Assembly: GCA_007745635.1 (NCBI GenBank)
Contig: CP036272.1
Coordinates: 4,929,488-4,993,487, forward strand
Source: Stieleria bergensis
GTDB taxonomy: Bacteria; Planctomycetota; Planctomycetia; Pirellulales; Pirellulaceae
Direction of reading: 5' to 3'
Length of the DNA stretch: 64,000 nucleotides
Part shown: piece by piece, positions 30,650 to 39,998 of the stretch
Position numbering within the stretch: the first letter of the stretch is position 1
Layout: the number at the start of each line of letters is the position of its first letter
Program-made: the position numbers and the translations under genes
Notes under the pieces: generated by a model
The model's input: only the letters and a program-made list of their open reading frames with translations
What the model was told of the DNA's origin: nothing
The model's database searches: none

Positions 30650-33600
30650 TCTTCTTCACCACCTAAACAAATCACCTTGCCGTCCAGTGTCGTGAGGAAC
30701 AAGTTACCATTGGCGGCTGCTAAGCCGTCCCAGGTTGGTAACGGCTCCATTGCGAGATCTTGCTCCGTTTCGCCCGTTGAGGTGTTAATCACCAACAAAC
30801 GCGAACCATCGGCCCCGTTCAACGCGGCATCCTGAGCATCCAGTTCCTGTTGCACTTGCGGATCGCTGTTGGTCAGTTTTTCAAAGGTTTCTTCTTCGTT
30901 GATCGTGTCTGGAGGCCCGATGATGTAAAGCCGACGCCCAGCCAGAACCATGCCACGAACGTAGATTGGAACGTCTTCGGCCCACTTGGTTTCGACGAAG
31001 GACTGGGCTTGCTGGGGTTTCTTTCCCTTGGGAGTCTTTTTGCGATTCGAAAATTGCAGTGCCTTCCCAAACTTGCCTTGAACGAGTTTAGCGCTTTCGA
31101 CGGTCCCGTTGTTGCGATTCAAACTATGATCGCGAGCGCTACCGTCATCAAAACTAACGGCGATCACCGCATCGGATGAAATCTCCGCACCGTTCTCGTA
31201 GCGACGGGTAATCTGCTCGTCGGTGGCTGCCAAGAAATACAATCGGACTTCATCAATGACTCCGGTGAATCCGGCAGGCGACTGATACGGTCCCACGGCA
31301 GAAACACTGTCGACGGCGACGTCGAATCCTTGGACCGGATCACTTGCCAACAGTTGTGGTGACTTGCCTTCGGCGACGCGATTGCCATCGACGTACAGTC
31401 GCATGGAACCGTCCGGCCCCAGGACGCCAACCAAGTGATGCCAACCGCCAACGATTCGTTTAGGACCAGTGACGGTGGTCAAGTTTGATTTGGCACGCAC
31501 GTGAAACTCTGGGCGACCATTCTTCAGAGCGATCGCAAAGCCTTCCGCAGGACCACCGCGTGCGACGACGACTCCGTTAGGGTTCGTGGTCGTCATCCAA
31601 GCTTCAACCGTAATCGGTTTGCCCGTGGGATTTTGGCTAGGAGTCATGGGGAAGGAGACCGACGGCCCCACCGGCTGAGGTGCACGACGCGGTGCACGTG
31701 ACGCCTTGGGAATCTCTGGCGGGTTCTGTTCAGCAGCGAACAATTGGTGTTCCAGCACAGTGGTCCAGCGCAAGTACTGTGGCTTCCGTCCATAACCATA
31801 AACGTAGCCATCTCCTTTGACCAAGATGCGTCCGGACGGAGCAAAACGGCCCGCTTGATAGTAACCGCCATGCCCTCCGGCAAAGCTCTGTCCCAGAACC
31901 CAATAGGATCGGTGGAACCAGGTGTCATCCAAGAAACCCATCGGAGCAAAGAGGTGCGCGTCAGGGCCTCGCTGCTTGGAAGCCTGAGTGGCAAAGTCAC
32001 CGGAGTTTGGCCCGATCTCTAAACGGTTGCCAGCGAAGTCAAACTTCTGTGACTTCATAAAGACATGGCGACCGTCGGTGCTCAGAATGTCGGGCAAGCC
32101 AACCGGCATCTGCAGGATCTGAAGCTTCTCCTGCAAGTTGTTCCCGGTCTCTGGATTTGTCTCGTCCATCACGGTTTCAAACTGTTTCTCTCCGGTGGCC
32201 AGATCCAAGCCCAAGATTCTTAATCCGCCATCGAGAAAATTCGATCGTCCCGCCACGCAGTACACGATGTCGTTATGAATCAAGACACTGCCGTGCACAG
32301 GCCATAGCGATTCAAGTTGTTCGTATGCCATCACGCGGCGATCCAGTGGGGCAGCTCGAAAACGCCAAACCAATTCACCATCGGTGGTCAGACAATAAAC
32401 GTATCCATCCGCTCCGCCAAAGACGACTCGTCCTCGATGAACGGTCGGTGGCGAATCGATGCGTGCTCCGATGGTGTATGACCATAACGGCTTGCCATCC
32501 TGCTCGCCCAAGGCATTCAGGGTGTGGCGATCTTTCTGAGCCACAAAGACCTGACCGCCAGCAATCACGGGGGCGGTTAATTCGCCCGGCAATTCCACTT
32601 GCCATTTGGGCGTGACTTGCCCATCGATCGGAACAGACGAGGTTCCACTTCGGGTGGAATCATTACGATAGGTCACCCAATCGCCCGTTGCCGGCTGTGC
32701 ATCCAGCAAGTCCGCCTGACGTGCCGGGCCGGCTTGCAAGCGTCCCTCGTCGGAAACGTCGACAGGGATTGGACGCGTTGGCGCGGTCGGAGCCAAGGCA
32801 TTGAATCCAAACAACTTTGCTTCTGGATAACAGGCACAGTTGTGAGGCGGTGCGTACGTCAAACCGTTGCATGGCATGACTCCGTACAAGCAACCGCCAC
32901 GCACCCAGTGGTTGATGTCCCAGTGCTCCGCGTCAGGATCAACAAACTCGATCCCGGTACGCGAAGGCATCAAAAAGTTATCGGTGGCTTTGGCGATGTA
33001 ACAGCGATGGTGGAACCAATACGTGTCCACGTCCGGCGAGAACTGCTTGATGACTTCTCCGCTGCGAGGGTCTCGGCCCGTGTACTGCCCCGTGTCGCGA
33101 CCAGAGGTTAGCGGGGCCAGCCAAACCAAACCATCAACGACCATCAAGTCTTGTGGTGATTGATAACCACTGTTTGGAAACTGTGCCTGCCAAAGTGTTT
33201 TGCCGGTCGCCGCATCGGCGCTGATCATTTTGCCATCCCCCCCGGCGAACAACACGACGTCTTGATACAGCACCAACCGTGGACCAAAGTTAAAATTAAA
33301 GGAATCACGACGCGTGACGGGATCACTTTGCCATTCGGGTTTGCCAGATTGCCCATCCAGGCAAACAACATGTTGACCGTCATGAAAATAGACTTTGCCA
33401 TCTTTGGACGACATGGTCAGCGGGGACACTTTTGATTGTTTGGCCCAGAGCTGCTCACCCGACTGAGCATCGAAGGCCATCAACACGCGTGGCTCTTCAT
33501 TCCAAAAGAAGTTTCGCGATCGCTGTTGATCCCCCACCGTCCCAAATGCTGGTGCGTATTCAGCCAGTTCGGCCTTGCCTTTGCGGACCAGCAGATACAA

Positions 33601-34575
33601 CCGACCATCGGCCAAGATAATCTCTTCGGTGGCGTCACTGCCTTGATAGGTCTGTAAAACTTCGCCAGTCTGAGCATCAAGGGCGACTGTCGGTGCATCA
33701 TACCCTAGGGTCACGTACACGCGCTGTGGTGTTCCCACCAGTCGGCGTGACAACTGAGAGGGACCACTTTTCAATGGCCACAGATGCGACTGCCACTTGG
33801 GAATCTCTTTTTTCCACAGCACACTGCCGTTGAAGGCATCACGCGCGATCAGTTTCCAGTCCGGTGGCAACTGAATCGAAACTCGGCTGCCTTCGTCCAT
33901 GATGTAGAACATCCGGCCACCCGAAGACACCAACGCACTCATGCTAGCCATGCGATCATGGTGCCGCGACCAACGTGGACTGCCAACCCATTGCAAGTGA
34001 CGTGGCGGCGCGACAACATCGTCATGAGCCACTGAGTTTCCGGTAGCATCATGAAGGTAGTGCGACCATTCATCAATATTGTCGGGCCGTGGCTTGCGAT
34101 ATTCCTGCCACTGCTGGCCCTCTTTGATCAATGCCATCCCCTCAGGCACCAAGACTCGCTTGATCTCGTCCTGACTGACATCGCCAAGATCTTCGACGAT
34201 CAGCAAGTTCACCATGTTGTCAACATACGGCAGCTGTTCACCATCAAAATGCTCGAAGGCAACCGCTCCGTAATCGCCAGAGGCGATCACCTGTTGCCGC
34301 AGCGATTGAACCTTGTCCGACGACGCGACAAGTCCATGCACTTGGATCGATTCATGCTGCTTTAGCGACTTTGTTTGCTCGGCATCAGTGGCACCCAAAT
34401 GAACCACAAATCCGCCGCGCACATCGGCACGTTTCAGCAAGGCCGCGGCATCAAACGGATTGGACTGCTGAGCCACAGCCAAATTTGGCAGTTGAATCAA
34501 CGCGATCGCGATTAAAACGAACCAGCGGTGCGAGAACGAACGAAGGGTCGTCTTGCGGTTGAGTTGACTGCTCAT
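30646..34575 (-). CDS. Secreted PQQ-like beta-propeller protein with methyltransferase-like head and LamG-like domain
   Basis: A 1,309-residue protein with a Sec signal peptide (LIAIALIQLPNLAVA, cut before QQSN). Residues about 40-170 resemble a class I SAM methyltransferase fold (GGFVVHLGA, VHGLVASSDKV, LLIVEDLGDVSQDEIKRVL, then VPEGMALIKEG) but without a convincing GxGxG loop, so it is probably degenerate. A PQQ-like propeller follows, with repeated blades such as LYALD/VYCLTTDGELVWRFRA and GKPLWSYTIGARIDSPP, and a Cys-rich insert (GVMPCNGLTYAPPHNCAC). A concanavalin/LamG-type domain lies at about residues 980-1130 (ITVEAWMTTTNPNG, GGWHHLVGVLGPDGSMRLYV). A last propeller blade ends the protein (GLAAANGNLFLTTLDGKVIC). 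No enzyme activity is assigned. It is the first gene of the run leading into modABC. Confidence 0.85.
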   Translation of the reverse strand: MSSQLNRKTTLRSFSHRWFVLIAIALIQLPNLAVAQQSNPFDAAALLKRADVRGGFVVHLGATDAEQTKSLKQHESIQVHGLVASSDKVQSLRQQVIASGDYGAVAFEHFDGEQLPYVDNMVNLLIVEDLGDVSQDEIKRVLVPEGMALIKEGQQWQEYRKPRPDNIDEWSHYLHDATGNSVAHDDVVAPPRHLQWVGSPRWSRHHDRMASMSALVSSGGRMFYIMDEGSRVSIQLPPDWKLIARDAFNGSVLWKKEIPKWQSHLWPLKSGPSQLSRRLVGTPQRVYVTLGYDAPTVALDAQTGEVLQTYQGSDATEEIILADGRLYLLVRKGKAELAEYAPAFGTVGDQQRSRNFFWNEEPRVLMAFDAQSGEQLWAKQSKVSPLTMSSKDGKVYFHDGQHVVCLDGQSGKPEWQSDPVTRRDSFNFNFGPRLVLYQDVVLFAGGDGKMISADAATGKTLWQAQFPNSGYQSPQDLMVVDGLVWLAPLTSGRDTGQYTGRDPRSGEVIKQFSPDVDTYWFHHRCYIAKATDNFLMPSRTGIEFVDPDAEHWDINHWVRGGCLYGVMPCNGLTYAPPHNCACYPEAKLFGFNALAPTAPTRPIPVDVSDEGRLQAGPARQADLLDAQPATGDWVTYRNDSTRSGTSSVPIDGQVTPKWQVELPGELTAPVIAGGQVFVAQKDRHTLNALGEQDGKPLWSYTIGARIDSPPTVHRGRVVFGGADGYVYCLTTDGELVWRFRAAPLDRRVMAYEQLESLWPVHGSVLIHNDIVYCVAGRSNFLDGGLRILGLDLATGEKQFETVMDETNPETGNNLQEKLQILQMPVGLPDILSTDGRHVFMKSQKFDFAGNRLEIGPNSGDFATQASKQRGPDAHLFAPMGFLDDTWFHRSYWVLGQSFAGGHGGYYQAGRFAPSGRILVKGDGYVYGYGRKPQYLRWTTVLEHQLFAAEQNPPEIPKASRAPRRAPQPVGPSVSFPMTPSQNPTGKPITVEAWMTTTNPNGVVVARGGPAEGFAIALKNGRPEFHVRAKSNLTTVTGPKRIVGGWHHLVGVLGPDGSMRLYVDGNRVAEGKSPQLLASDPVQGFDVAVDSVSAVGPYQSPAGFTGVIDEVRLYFLAATDEQITRRYENGAEISSDAVIAVSFDDGSARDHSLNRNNGTVESAKLVQGKFGKALQFSNRKKTPKGKKPQQAQSFVETKWAEDVPIYVRGMVLAGRRLYIIGPPDTINEEETFEKLTNSDPQVQQELDAQDAALNGADGSRLLVINTSTGETEQDLAMEPLPTWDGLAAANGNLFLTTLDGKVICLGGEEE

Positions 34576-34924
34576 CAGATGCTTCCAAAGCGTGGAAAAG
34601 AAGGGGAGGGAGGGCTGTCACGGCAGACTGCTTGATTGTAGCTTAGAACCGCTTGCGCAGCACAGAACCAGGACGACGATGAAGAAGATTTTGAACAATC
34701 GCAACACGCCCCAGTGCAGGTCCGCAGAGATGGGCTCGCTGACGCGTGGTTTCTAGAATTCCAGCAAGACGCAACTGCCCCAGCGGTCCATGCAACAGCT
34801 TGGTTTCAGCCAAAGCAACGGTTCGGATTGTTTGGAAAACGCACCACCCTACGAGGGCATGATTCGGGTTAAACTACTCGTGAGCATCTCCCCCCACCCT
34901 CTGCCTCGCAAGATTAGTGATCCT
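34576..34924. other. Divergent intergenic region between PQQ/LamG gene and esterase
   Basis: These 349 bases separate two outward-facing genes and must hold both promoters. An open frame continuing upstream of the esterase (from 34790) covers part of it, but it lacks coding character. I see no repeat, hairpin or recognisable operator. Confidence 0.45.
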
Positions 34925-36031
34925 ATGCCTCGTTGCCTTACACTTCTACTACTCACCCTGGTTTCCGTGACTGCCATTTCCAACGTCGCTGCACAACATC
35001 TACGCAGCCCCGAAGTTAACGATGACCGAAGCGTCACCTTTCGAACCACCACCTCGAAAGACGCTCAGTCAGTCAAGGTGTCAATCAATCGCACCGAAAA
35101 CGGATCGGTCGAGTTAACGAAGACCGAACAGGGCTACTGGGAAGGCACCTCCACTCCGCTGCCTGCTGGCATCTACGAATACGATTTTCGTGTCGACGGC
35201 AACACTCAACTGGATCGTCGCAATCGCTGGTTCAAGAAATGGTACTCCATCAACAACCTCGTTGAAGTGCCTGGCAGTCCAGCACTGGTCACAGAACGCC
35301 AAAGCGTTCCTCACGGCACGCTGCACGAGCACTATTACGATTCGCCGGTGACCGAAAGCCAACGCCCTGTGCTGGTCTACACACCGCCAAGCTACAACAA
35401 AGATCCAAACCAGAAGTTCCCTGTGCTGTTCCTGTTGCATGGCTTTGGCGACGACCATCAAGCGTGGACCGAAGTGGGCCGAGCAAACTTGATTGCCGAC
35501 AACCTGATTGCCGCAAAGACCATCCAGGAGATGGTCATCGTGATGCCTTATGGCCACCCCGTCGCCCTGCCCTTCGGCAATCGGGACAAAGACTATGGCA
35601 GCAACAATGACACTGCCATGATTAAAGATGTCCAAACAGTCCTGTTGCCCTGGGTCACTGAACATTACCGTGTCATCGACCGGCCCGAATCTCGAGCAAT
35701 CACTGGTTTATCGATGGGGGGCGGTCACTCCACGCGAATCGCACTGGCGACCAACGCGTTTGCCTATGTAGGTGCCTTTAGTGCGGCAATGCCTCAGCAA
35801 GAGTCACTGGAGGACCTGGCGACCGACTTAGACACGTTCAAGAAACGGAACCAATTGTTCTGGATCGCCTGCGGAGACAAAGACTTCCTGCTCGAACGCA
35901 ATCATCGGTTCGAGAAACTGCTGAGCGAGGCTGACGTTGAACATCAGTACCTGGAAACGAAAGGCTCGCACAATTGGGATGTTTGGCGTGATGAATATCT
36001 GCCACAATTCCTTCCAAAGCTTTTCCAATAG
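34925..36031 (+). CDS. Secreted esterase of the enterochelin-esterase-like/esterase D family
   Basis: A 368-residue protein. ATG 34925 is chosen because it begins a good signal peptide (RCLTLLLLTLVSVTAISNVAA before QHLRSPE). Residues about 30-110 form an early-set/CBM48-like beta domain (DRSVTFRTTTSKDAQSVKV, LPAGIYEYDFRVDG). The alpha/beta-hydrolase domain follows: VLFLLHGFGDDHQAW for the oxyanion region, GLSMGGGHS for the nucleophile Ser, an acidic candidate in ACGDKDFLL and the His in GSHNWDVWRDEYL. Such proteins include feruloyl and acetyl xylan esterases attached to plant or algal glycans. The exact substrate is unknown. It is 38 bases before hrpB on the same strand. Confidence 0.88.
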   Translation: MPRCLTLLLLTLVSVTAISNVAAQHLRSPEVNDDRSVTFRTTTSKDAQSVKVSINRTENGSVELTKTEQGYWEGTSTPLPAGIYEYDFRVDGNTQLDRRNRWFKKWYSINNLVEVPGSPALVTERQSVPHGTLHEHYYDSPVTESQRPVLVYTPPSYNKDPNQKFPVLFLLHGFGDDHQAWTEVGRANLIADNLIAAKTIQEMVIVMPYGHPVALPFGNRDKDYGSNNDTAMIKDVQTVLLPWVTEHYRVIDRPESRAITGLSMGGGHSTRIALATNAFAYVGAFSAAMPQQESLEDLATDLDTFKKRNQLFWIACGDKDFLLERNHRFEKLLSEADVEHQYLETKGSHNWDVWRDEYLPQFLPKLFQ

Positions 36032-36069
36032 CAGGCCGCCAGACGCTTCTTTTTTCAATCGCAGGCAAC

Positions 36070-38670
36070 GTGAACAACGGCAACAAGCCACCGAGCAAGA
36101 ACATCGTGGGCCACCACAGTCCGCACAAGACAGGGCTGCCGATCGATCAGGTCATCCCTGATGTTCTAAGTGCCGTTGGGACGTCACGGCCAATCATCCT
36201 GCAAGCTGAACCCGGTGCCGGCAAGACAACAGGCGTCCCACCAGCACTGGCATCCGCACTGCCTGCAGAAGCCGGACGCATCGTCTTGATTCAGCCGCGG
36301 CGCATCGCCGCTCGGGCTGCGGCGACTCGATTGAGCCAATTAGCCGATCAGATCGTGGGACAGGACTATGGCTATCACGTCCGTTTTGATCGCAAGCTCT
36401 CTCAGGCGACCCGTGTGGTTGCAATGACGCCCGGCATCTTACTGCGACAACTCGGAAGCGACCCGCTGCTGGAAACCGTCCAGTGCGTGATTTTGGATGA
36501 GTTCCATGAGCGTTCGATCGATCTGGATTTGGCGTTGGGCATGCTGCAACAGATCCGATCGGAACTAAGACCGGAGTTACAGCTGATTGTGATGAGCGCA
36601 ACGCTCGACATCGATTCGGTGGCTGGACTGCTGAACGATGCCCAAATCATTCGCTGTCCGGGGCGACAATTCCCCGTCGAGATCTCCTACACCGAATCGC
36701 TTTCGGTCACCGGTAATCGTCGCTCGGAGATCGCCCAGCGTGCCTTTGAAGCATTCAACCGCGTCTGCGAACAGACGACCGGCGACACGCTGATTTTTCT
36801 TCCAGGCGTTGGCGAGATCCTAACACTGGAAAAGATGATCCGCTCAAACCGCACCGGCGAACTCGATCTCCTGACGCTCTATGGAGAACAGAAACCGGGC
36901 GACCAAGACAGAGTGTTTCTGCCGTCTCCACATCGCAAAGTCATCCTGGCCACCAACATCGCAGAGACCTCCGTCACCATTGATGGAATCACCTGCGTCA
37001 TTGACACTGGGCTGGCCAGGATCACCGGATTTGATTCCGCCACCGGCATCCCTCGACTCGAACTTCAACCGATCAGCAAAGCGTCTGCGGATCAGCGTGC
37101 GGGCCGTGCAGGTCGAACCGCAGCAGGGACCGCAATTCGACTGTGGCCGCAAGCGATGCACCGGATCCGAGCCAAGCATCTGCTGCCTGAAATCCTGCGT
37201 GGCGATCTGTCAGGCGCCGTGTTAACACTGGCCTGCTGGGGTGAACGCAACGTCAGTGAATTCCCCTGGGTCACGCCGCCCACGGATTCGGCCATCACGG
37301 CAGCAAAGCGTCTGCTGCAGCAACTGGGAGCCATTGATGAACAGGGCGCTGCGACAGAGCTTGGCAATCGCATGCAACAGCTGCCAACGTCGCCTCGTTT
37401 GGCAAGACTCCTGCTGGCGGCTGCCGATGAAGGCTGTTTGGAGCAAGCCGCGATTGCGGCGGCGCTGCTTTCCGAACGCAGCCCCTTTGAACGCGATGCG
37501 TCATTCCCAAGGCCATCGGCAACCGGGTTGGAAAGCGACCTCGTCGAGCGCGTGGAAGCATTGGAGGCTCATTTCCAGGGTCGCTCCGGTCACATGATCC
37601 ATTCCGCTGCCGCCAAGACCATTGAGCGTGTTGCCAAGCGTTATCAGCAGATGGTCAGGGACAAGGACTCAGCAAACACGGACGCGGATCACAACGCCTC
37701 TGTCGGTCGTCGGGAAGGGCTTTGCCGGTCGTTGCTGACTGCCTACGCGGACCGCCTGGCCTTGCGCAGAGAACAGGGTTCGGATACCGCAAGAATGGTT
37801 GGCGGCCGCGGCGTGCGTCTGGCGCGTGGCTCGCTGGTCAAGGATGCCAAACTGTTTCTTTGCCTTGATCTGCAAGACGGCTCCAAAGAAGCGCTGGTCC
37901 GCATGGCGTCGGCTGTCAAGCAAGATTGGCTCCCGGCAGAGCAACTGATTCGCGGAGAAACATTTTTCTTTGACGAAGACCGGCAAGCCGTGATCGCTCG
38001 CTCGCAGACGAAGTTTGCTGATTTGGTTTTACACGAAAGCCCCGCCAAGCGTGTCGCCAATGAACAAACCGCGGCACTGCTGAAGTCGCACGCAATGCCC
38101 GAACTCGAACGCATCCTGCACGCCGGCGGCAAAGACTTGCAAAGCTTGGTGAATCGATGGCAGTTCATTGACGAACACTGCAGCGATCACCCGCTGACCG
38201 AAAGCTGCGACGATGCCATCAGGGCCGTCCTGGAACAGTTTTGCCAACAATTCACGTCACTGAAGGAACTTGAACAAGCCCCCTGGCGCGACTTTCTAAT
38301 CGGGCGACTCGACTACGCACAACAACAGTGGCTGGACCAGAACGCTCCGTCCAGCTTGCAAGTGCCTAGCGGAAACCGGCTGCGCGTGCACTATCAAGCG
38401 GGAAAACCGCCGGTGCTGCCGGTTCGGATCCAAGAAATCTATGGCTGGAAAACAACTCCCACGCTGGCCGGTGGTCGCGTCACCGTTCAGCTTCATTTAC
38501 TGGGCCCCAACCACCGACCGCAGCAGATCACCGACGACCTGGAAAGCTTCTGGAAGAACACCTACCCGGAAATCAAAAAAGAACTCAAACGGCGTTACAG
38601 CAAACATCACTGGCCGGATGACCCAGGCAGTGCTCAAGCCACCCGCAACGGACTGAAACCACGCTCATAG
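36070..38670 (+). CDS. hrpB: ATP-dependent helicase HrpB
   Basis: An 866-residue DEAH-box (SF2) helicase starting at GTG 36070. Motif I is AEPGAGKTTGVP, motif II LDEFHERS, motif III MSATLD, motif V ATNIAETSVTIDG and motif VI QRAGRAGRTAAG. It continues with the HA2-type domain (LARLLLAAADEGCLEQAA) and the long HrpB C-terminal domain, ending with QIYGWKTTP-like and TYPEIKKELKRRYSKHHWPDDP blocks. HrpB differs from HrpA in this C-terminal region and in length (about 820-870). Its cellular target is not firmly known. It ends three bases before the stop of pssA on the opposite strand. Confidence 0.96.
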   Translation: MNNGNKPPSKNIVGHHSPHKTGLPIDQVIPDVLSAVGTSRPIILQAEPGAGKTTGVPPALASALPAEAGRIVLIQPRRIAARAAATRLSQLADQIVGQDYGYHVRFDRKLSQATRVVAMTPGILLRQLGSDPLLETVQCVILDEFHERSIDLDLALGMLQQIRSELRPELQLIVMSATLDIDSVAGLLNDAQIIRCPGRQFPVEISYTESLSVTGNRRSEIAQRAFEAFNRVCEQTTGDTLIFLPGVGEILTLEKMIRSNRTGELDLLTLYGEQKPGDQDRVFLPSPHRKVILATNIAETSVTIDGITCVIDTGLARITGFDSATGIPRLELQPISKASADQRAGRAGRTAAGTAIRLWPQAMHRIRAKHLLPEILRGDLSGAVLTLACWGERNVSEFPWVTPPTDSAITAAKRLLQQLGAIDEQGAATELGNRMQQLPTSPRLARLLLAAADEGCLEQAAIAAALLSERSPFERDASFPRPSATGLESDLVERVEALEAHFQGRSGHMIHSAAAKTIERVAKRYQQMVRDKDSANTDADHNASVGRREGLCRSLLTAYADRLALRREQGSDTARMVGGRGVRLARGSLVKDAKLFLCLDLQDGSKEALVRMASAVKQDWLPAEQLIRGETFFFDEDRQAVIARSQTKFADLVLHESPAKRVANEQTAALLKSHAMPELERILHAGGKDLQSLVNRWQFIDEHCSDHPLTESCDDAIRAVLEQFCQQFTSLKELEQAPWRDFLIGRLDYAQQQWLDQNAPSSLQVPSGNRLRVHYQAGKPPVLPVRIQEIYGWKTTPTLAGGRVTVQLHLLGPNHRPQQITDDLESFWKNTYPEIKKELKRRYSKHHWPDDPGSAQATRNGLKPRS

Positions 38671-38673
38671 TGC

Positions 38674-39675
38674 TCAGTTCTCAAGGGTCTCATCGACCTG
38701 GTCAACTGACGCCAAGTCCGAGGGTTCGCGATTGAAAGACCGCCGCAAATGTGTCCGAATCGGCGTTCCAAAGGCATAAATGCAAAGCAGAATCGGAACC
38801 GCCAACCAGTGCAGGAGAAACACGCCACCGATCACAAACATCGCTTGACCGATCTGATGCGGCGAACGTTTCCCAGAGGCGTACTGAGCGAACAAGTGCG
38901 GGAACTGATAACGCGACACCATCAGATAAGCCAACACGCCCGCCAACGCGGGAATGAAATAGTGGGAACCTTCGAGTGTCTTTTGCGCTAACCAGGCCAT
39001 CCATTCCGGGTAACTCCCGTCGGACGCGATTGACTTGAGTTCTGGCATGGCAATGGCGAACGAGGCAACGGTGCCGGCGGCTGCAGGACTGGGCAAGCCT
39101 TCGAAGGTATGGTGCGAATCACCCTCGTCGGTTTCGACATTAAAGCGAGCCAAGCGGATCAACACGGCCAAGGTAAACAAGACACCGACGGCCCACAAAA
39201 AACGCTGCGGCAAGGCATCGGTAATGCGCCAGATGATGACCGCCGGTGCAGTGCCAAAGGTGACCGCATCACACAGACTATCTAGCTGAGCACCAAACTC
39301 CGATTCCTGCCCAGCAAGTCGGGCAGCCGATCCGTCCAGTGCGTCAAACAACATGCCGCCAAAGATCAACGCTCCGGCAGTGAAGAGCTTTTGCTCAAGC
39401 GACCAACCGATTTCTTCGCCGCTAACCGCGATCGCGATGGCTCCCAAGCCACACACACCATTGCCTAGCGTCAATGAGGTTGGCAAGACAGCCAACATCA
39501 GCTGCCTGCGTTTTCGGCGTCGCTTCTTGCGATTCGCACGGCGCACGGCTTTGCTATCCTCAACATCGATCCCATCGTCGGCGTCGGACTCTGGAGCGGC
39601 GGCCAAGTCATGACCATTGAGCTCGCCATCGTCGGATTCCGAAGAGGACTGAAATTCGCGTTTTAGTTCACTCAT
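38674..39675 (-). CDS. pssA: CDP-diacylglycerol-serine O-phosphatidyltransferase
   Basis: A 333-residue membrane enzyme making phosphatidylserine from CDP-diacylglycerol and serine, the first step toward phosphatidylethanolamine. The CDP-alcohol phosphatidyltransferase signature is DGSAARLAGQESEFGAQLD followed by SLCD, preceded by LTLGNGVCGLGAIAIA. About eight hydrophobic helices are visible, matching the PssA II-type (Bacillus-like) proteins. The N-terminus (about 75 residues) is an unusual acidic then strongly basic extension (AVRRANRKKRRRKRRQLM) before the first helix. ATG 39675 is preferred; the open frame runs 55 codons further upstream without coding character. It is tail to tail with hrpB. 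Confidence 0.9.
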   Translation of the reverse strand: MSELKREFQSSSESDDGELNGHDLAAAPESDADDGIDVEDSKAVRRANRKKRRRKRRQLMLAVLPTSLTLGNGVCGLGAIAIAVSGEEIGWSLEQKLFTAGALIFGGMLFDALDGSAARLAGQESEFGAQLDSLCDAVTFGTAPAVIIWRITDALPQRFLWAVGVLFTLAVLIRLARFNVETDEGDSHHTFEGLPSPAAAGTVASFAIAMPELKSIASDGSYPEWMAWLAQKTLEGSHYFIPALAGVLAYLMVSRYQFPHLFAQYASGKRSPHQIGQAMFVIGGVFLLHWLAVPILLCIYAFGTPIRTHLRRSFNREPSDLASVDQVDETLEN

Positions 39676-39998
39676 CGGTGACCTGAGGTAATGTGTCTGT
39701 GGCGATGCTTGTTCGCTCTCTAGCCTAAGAGCCTGTTGAGCAGCATCCATCAATCCTACGGCGCCGTGCTTGCACCACTGCTTTGAAGATCTTCGACTCC
39801 GGTGGTGCGGATGCGGAAAATCCACGTGATTGCAGCCCAACGGTGCGCTGCCATTTCATTGGTGCGTGCAAGCACGGCACCCTACGAACCCAGCCCCGGA
39901 TCGATGAAATCGCGATTGCCCAGAGAAAACCCTGGGAAACGCAACATCAACCAGAATGCTAACATGCTCAAAGCAGTGCGAGCAAGCGGACACGCCTC
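39676..39998. other. Intergenic region with an inverted pair of a dispersed palindromic repeat
   Basis: Between pssA and the DUF4272 gene (both minus strand). It holds gccgtgcttgcac at 39763-39775 and its reverse complement gtgcaagcacggc at 39866-39878, about 90 bases apart, each with longer imperfect matching on both sides (cctacg outside, ggtg inside). The right copy recurs exactly over 23 bases at 46886-46908. No protein-coding signal is seen. Confidence 0.7.

Noticed and set aside
36194..36601. Minus-strand open frames opposite hrpB
   Set aside because: They lie wholly antisense to a well-supported helicase gene.
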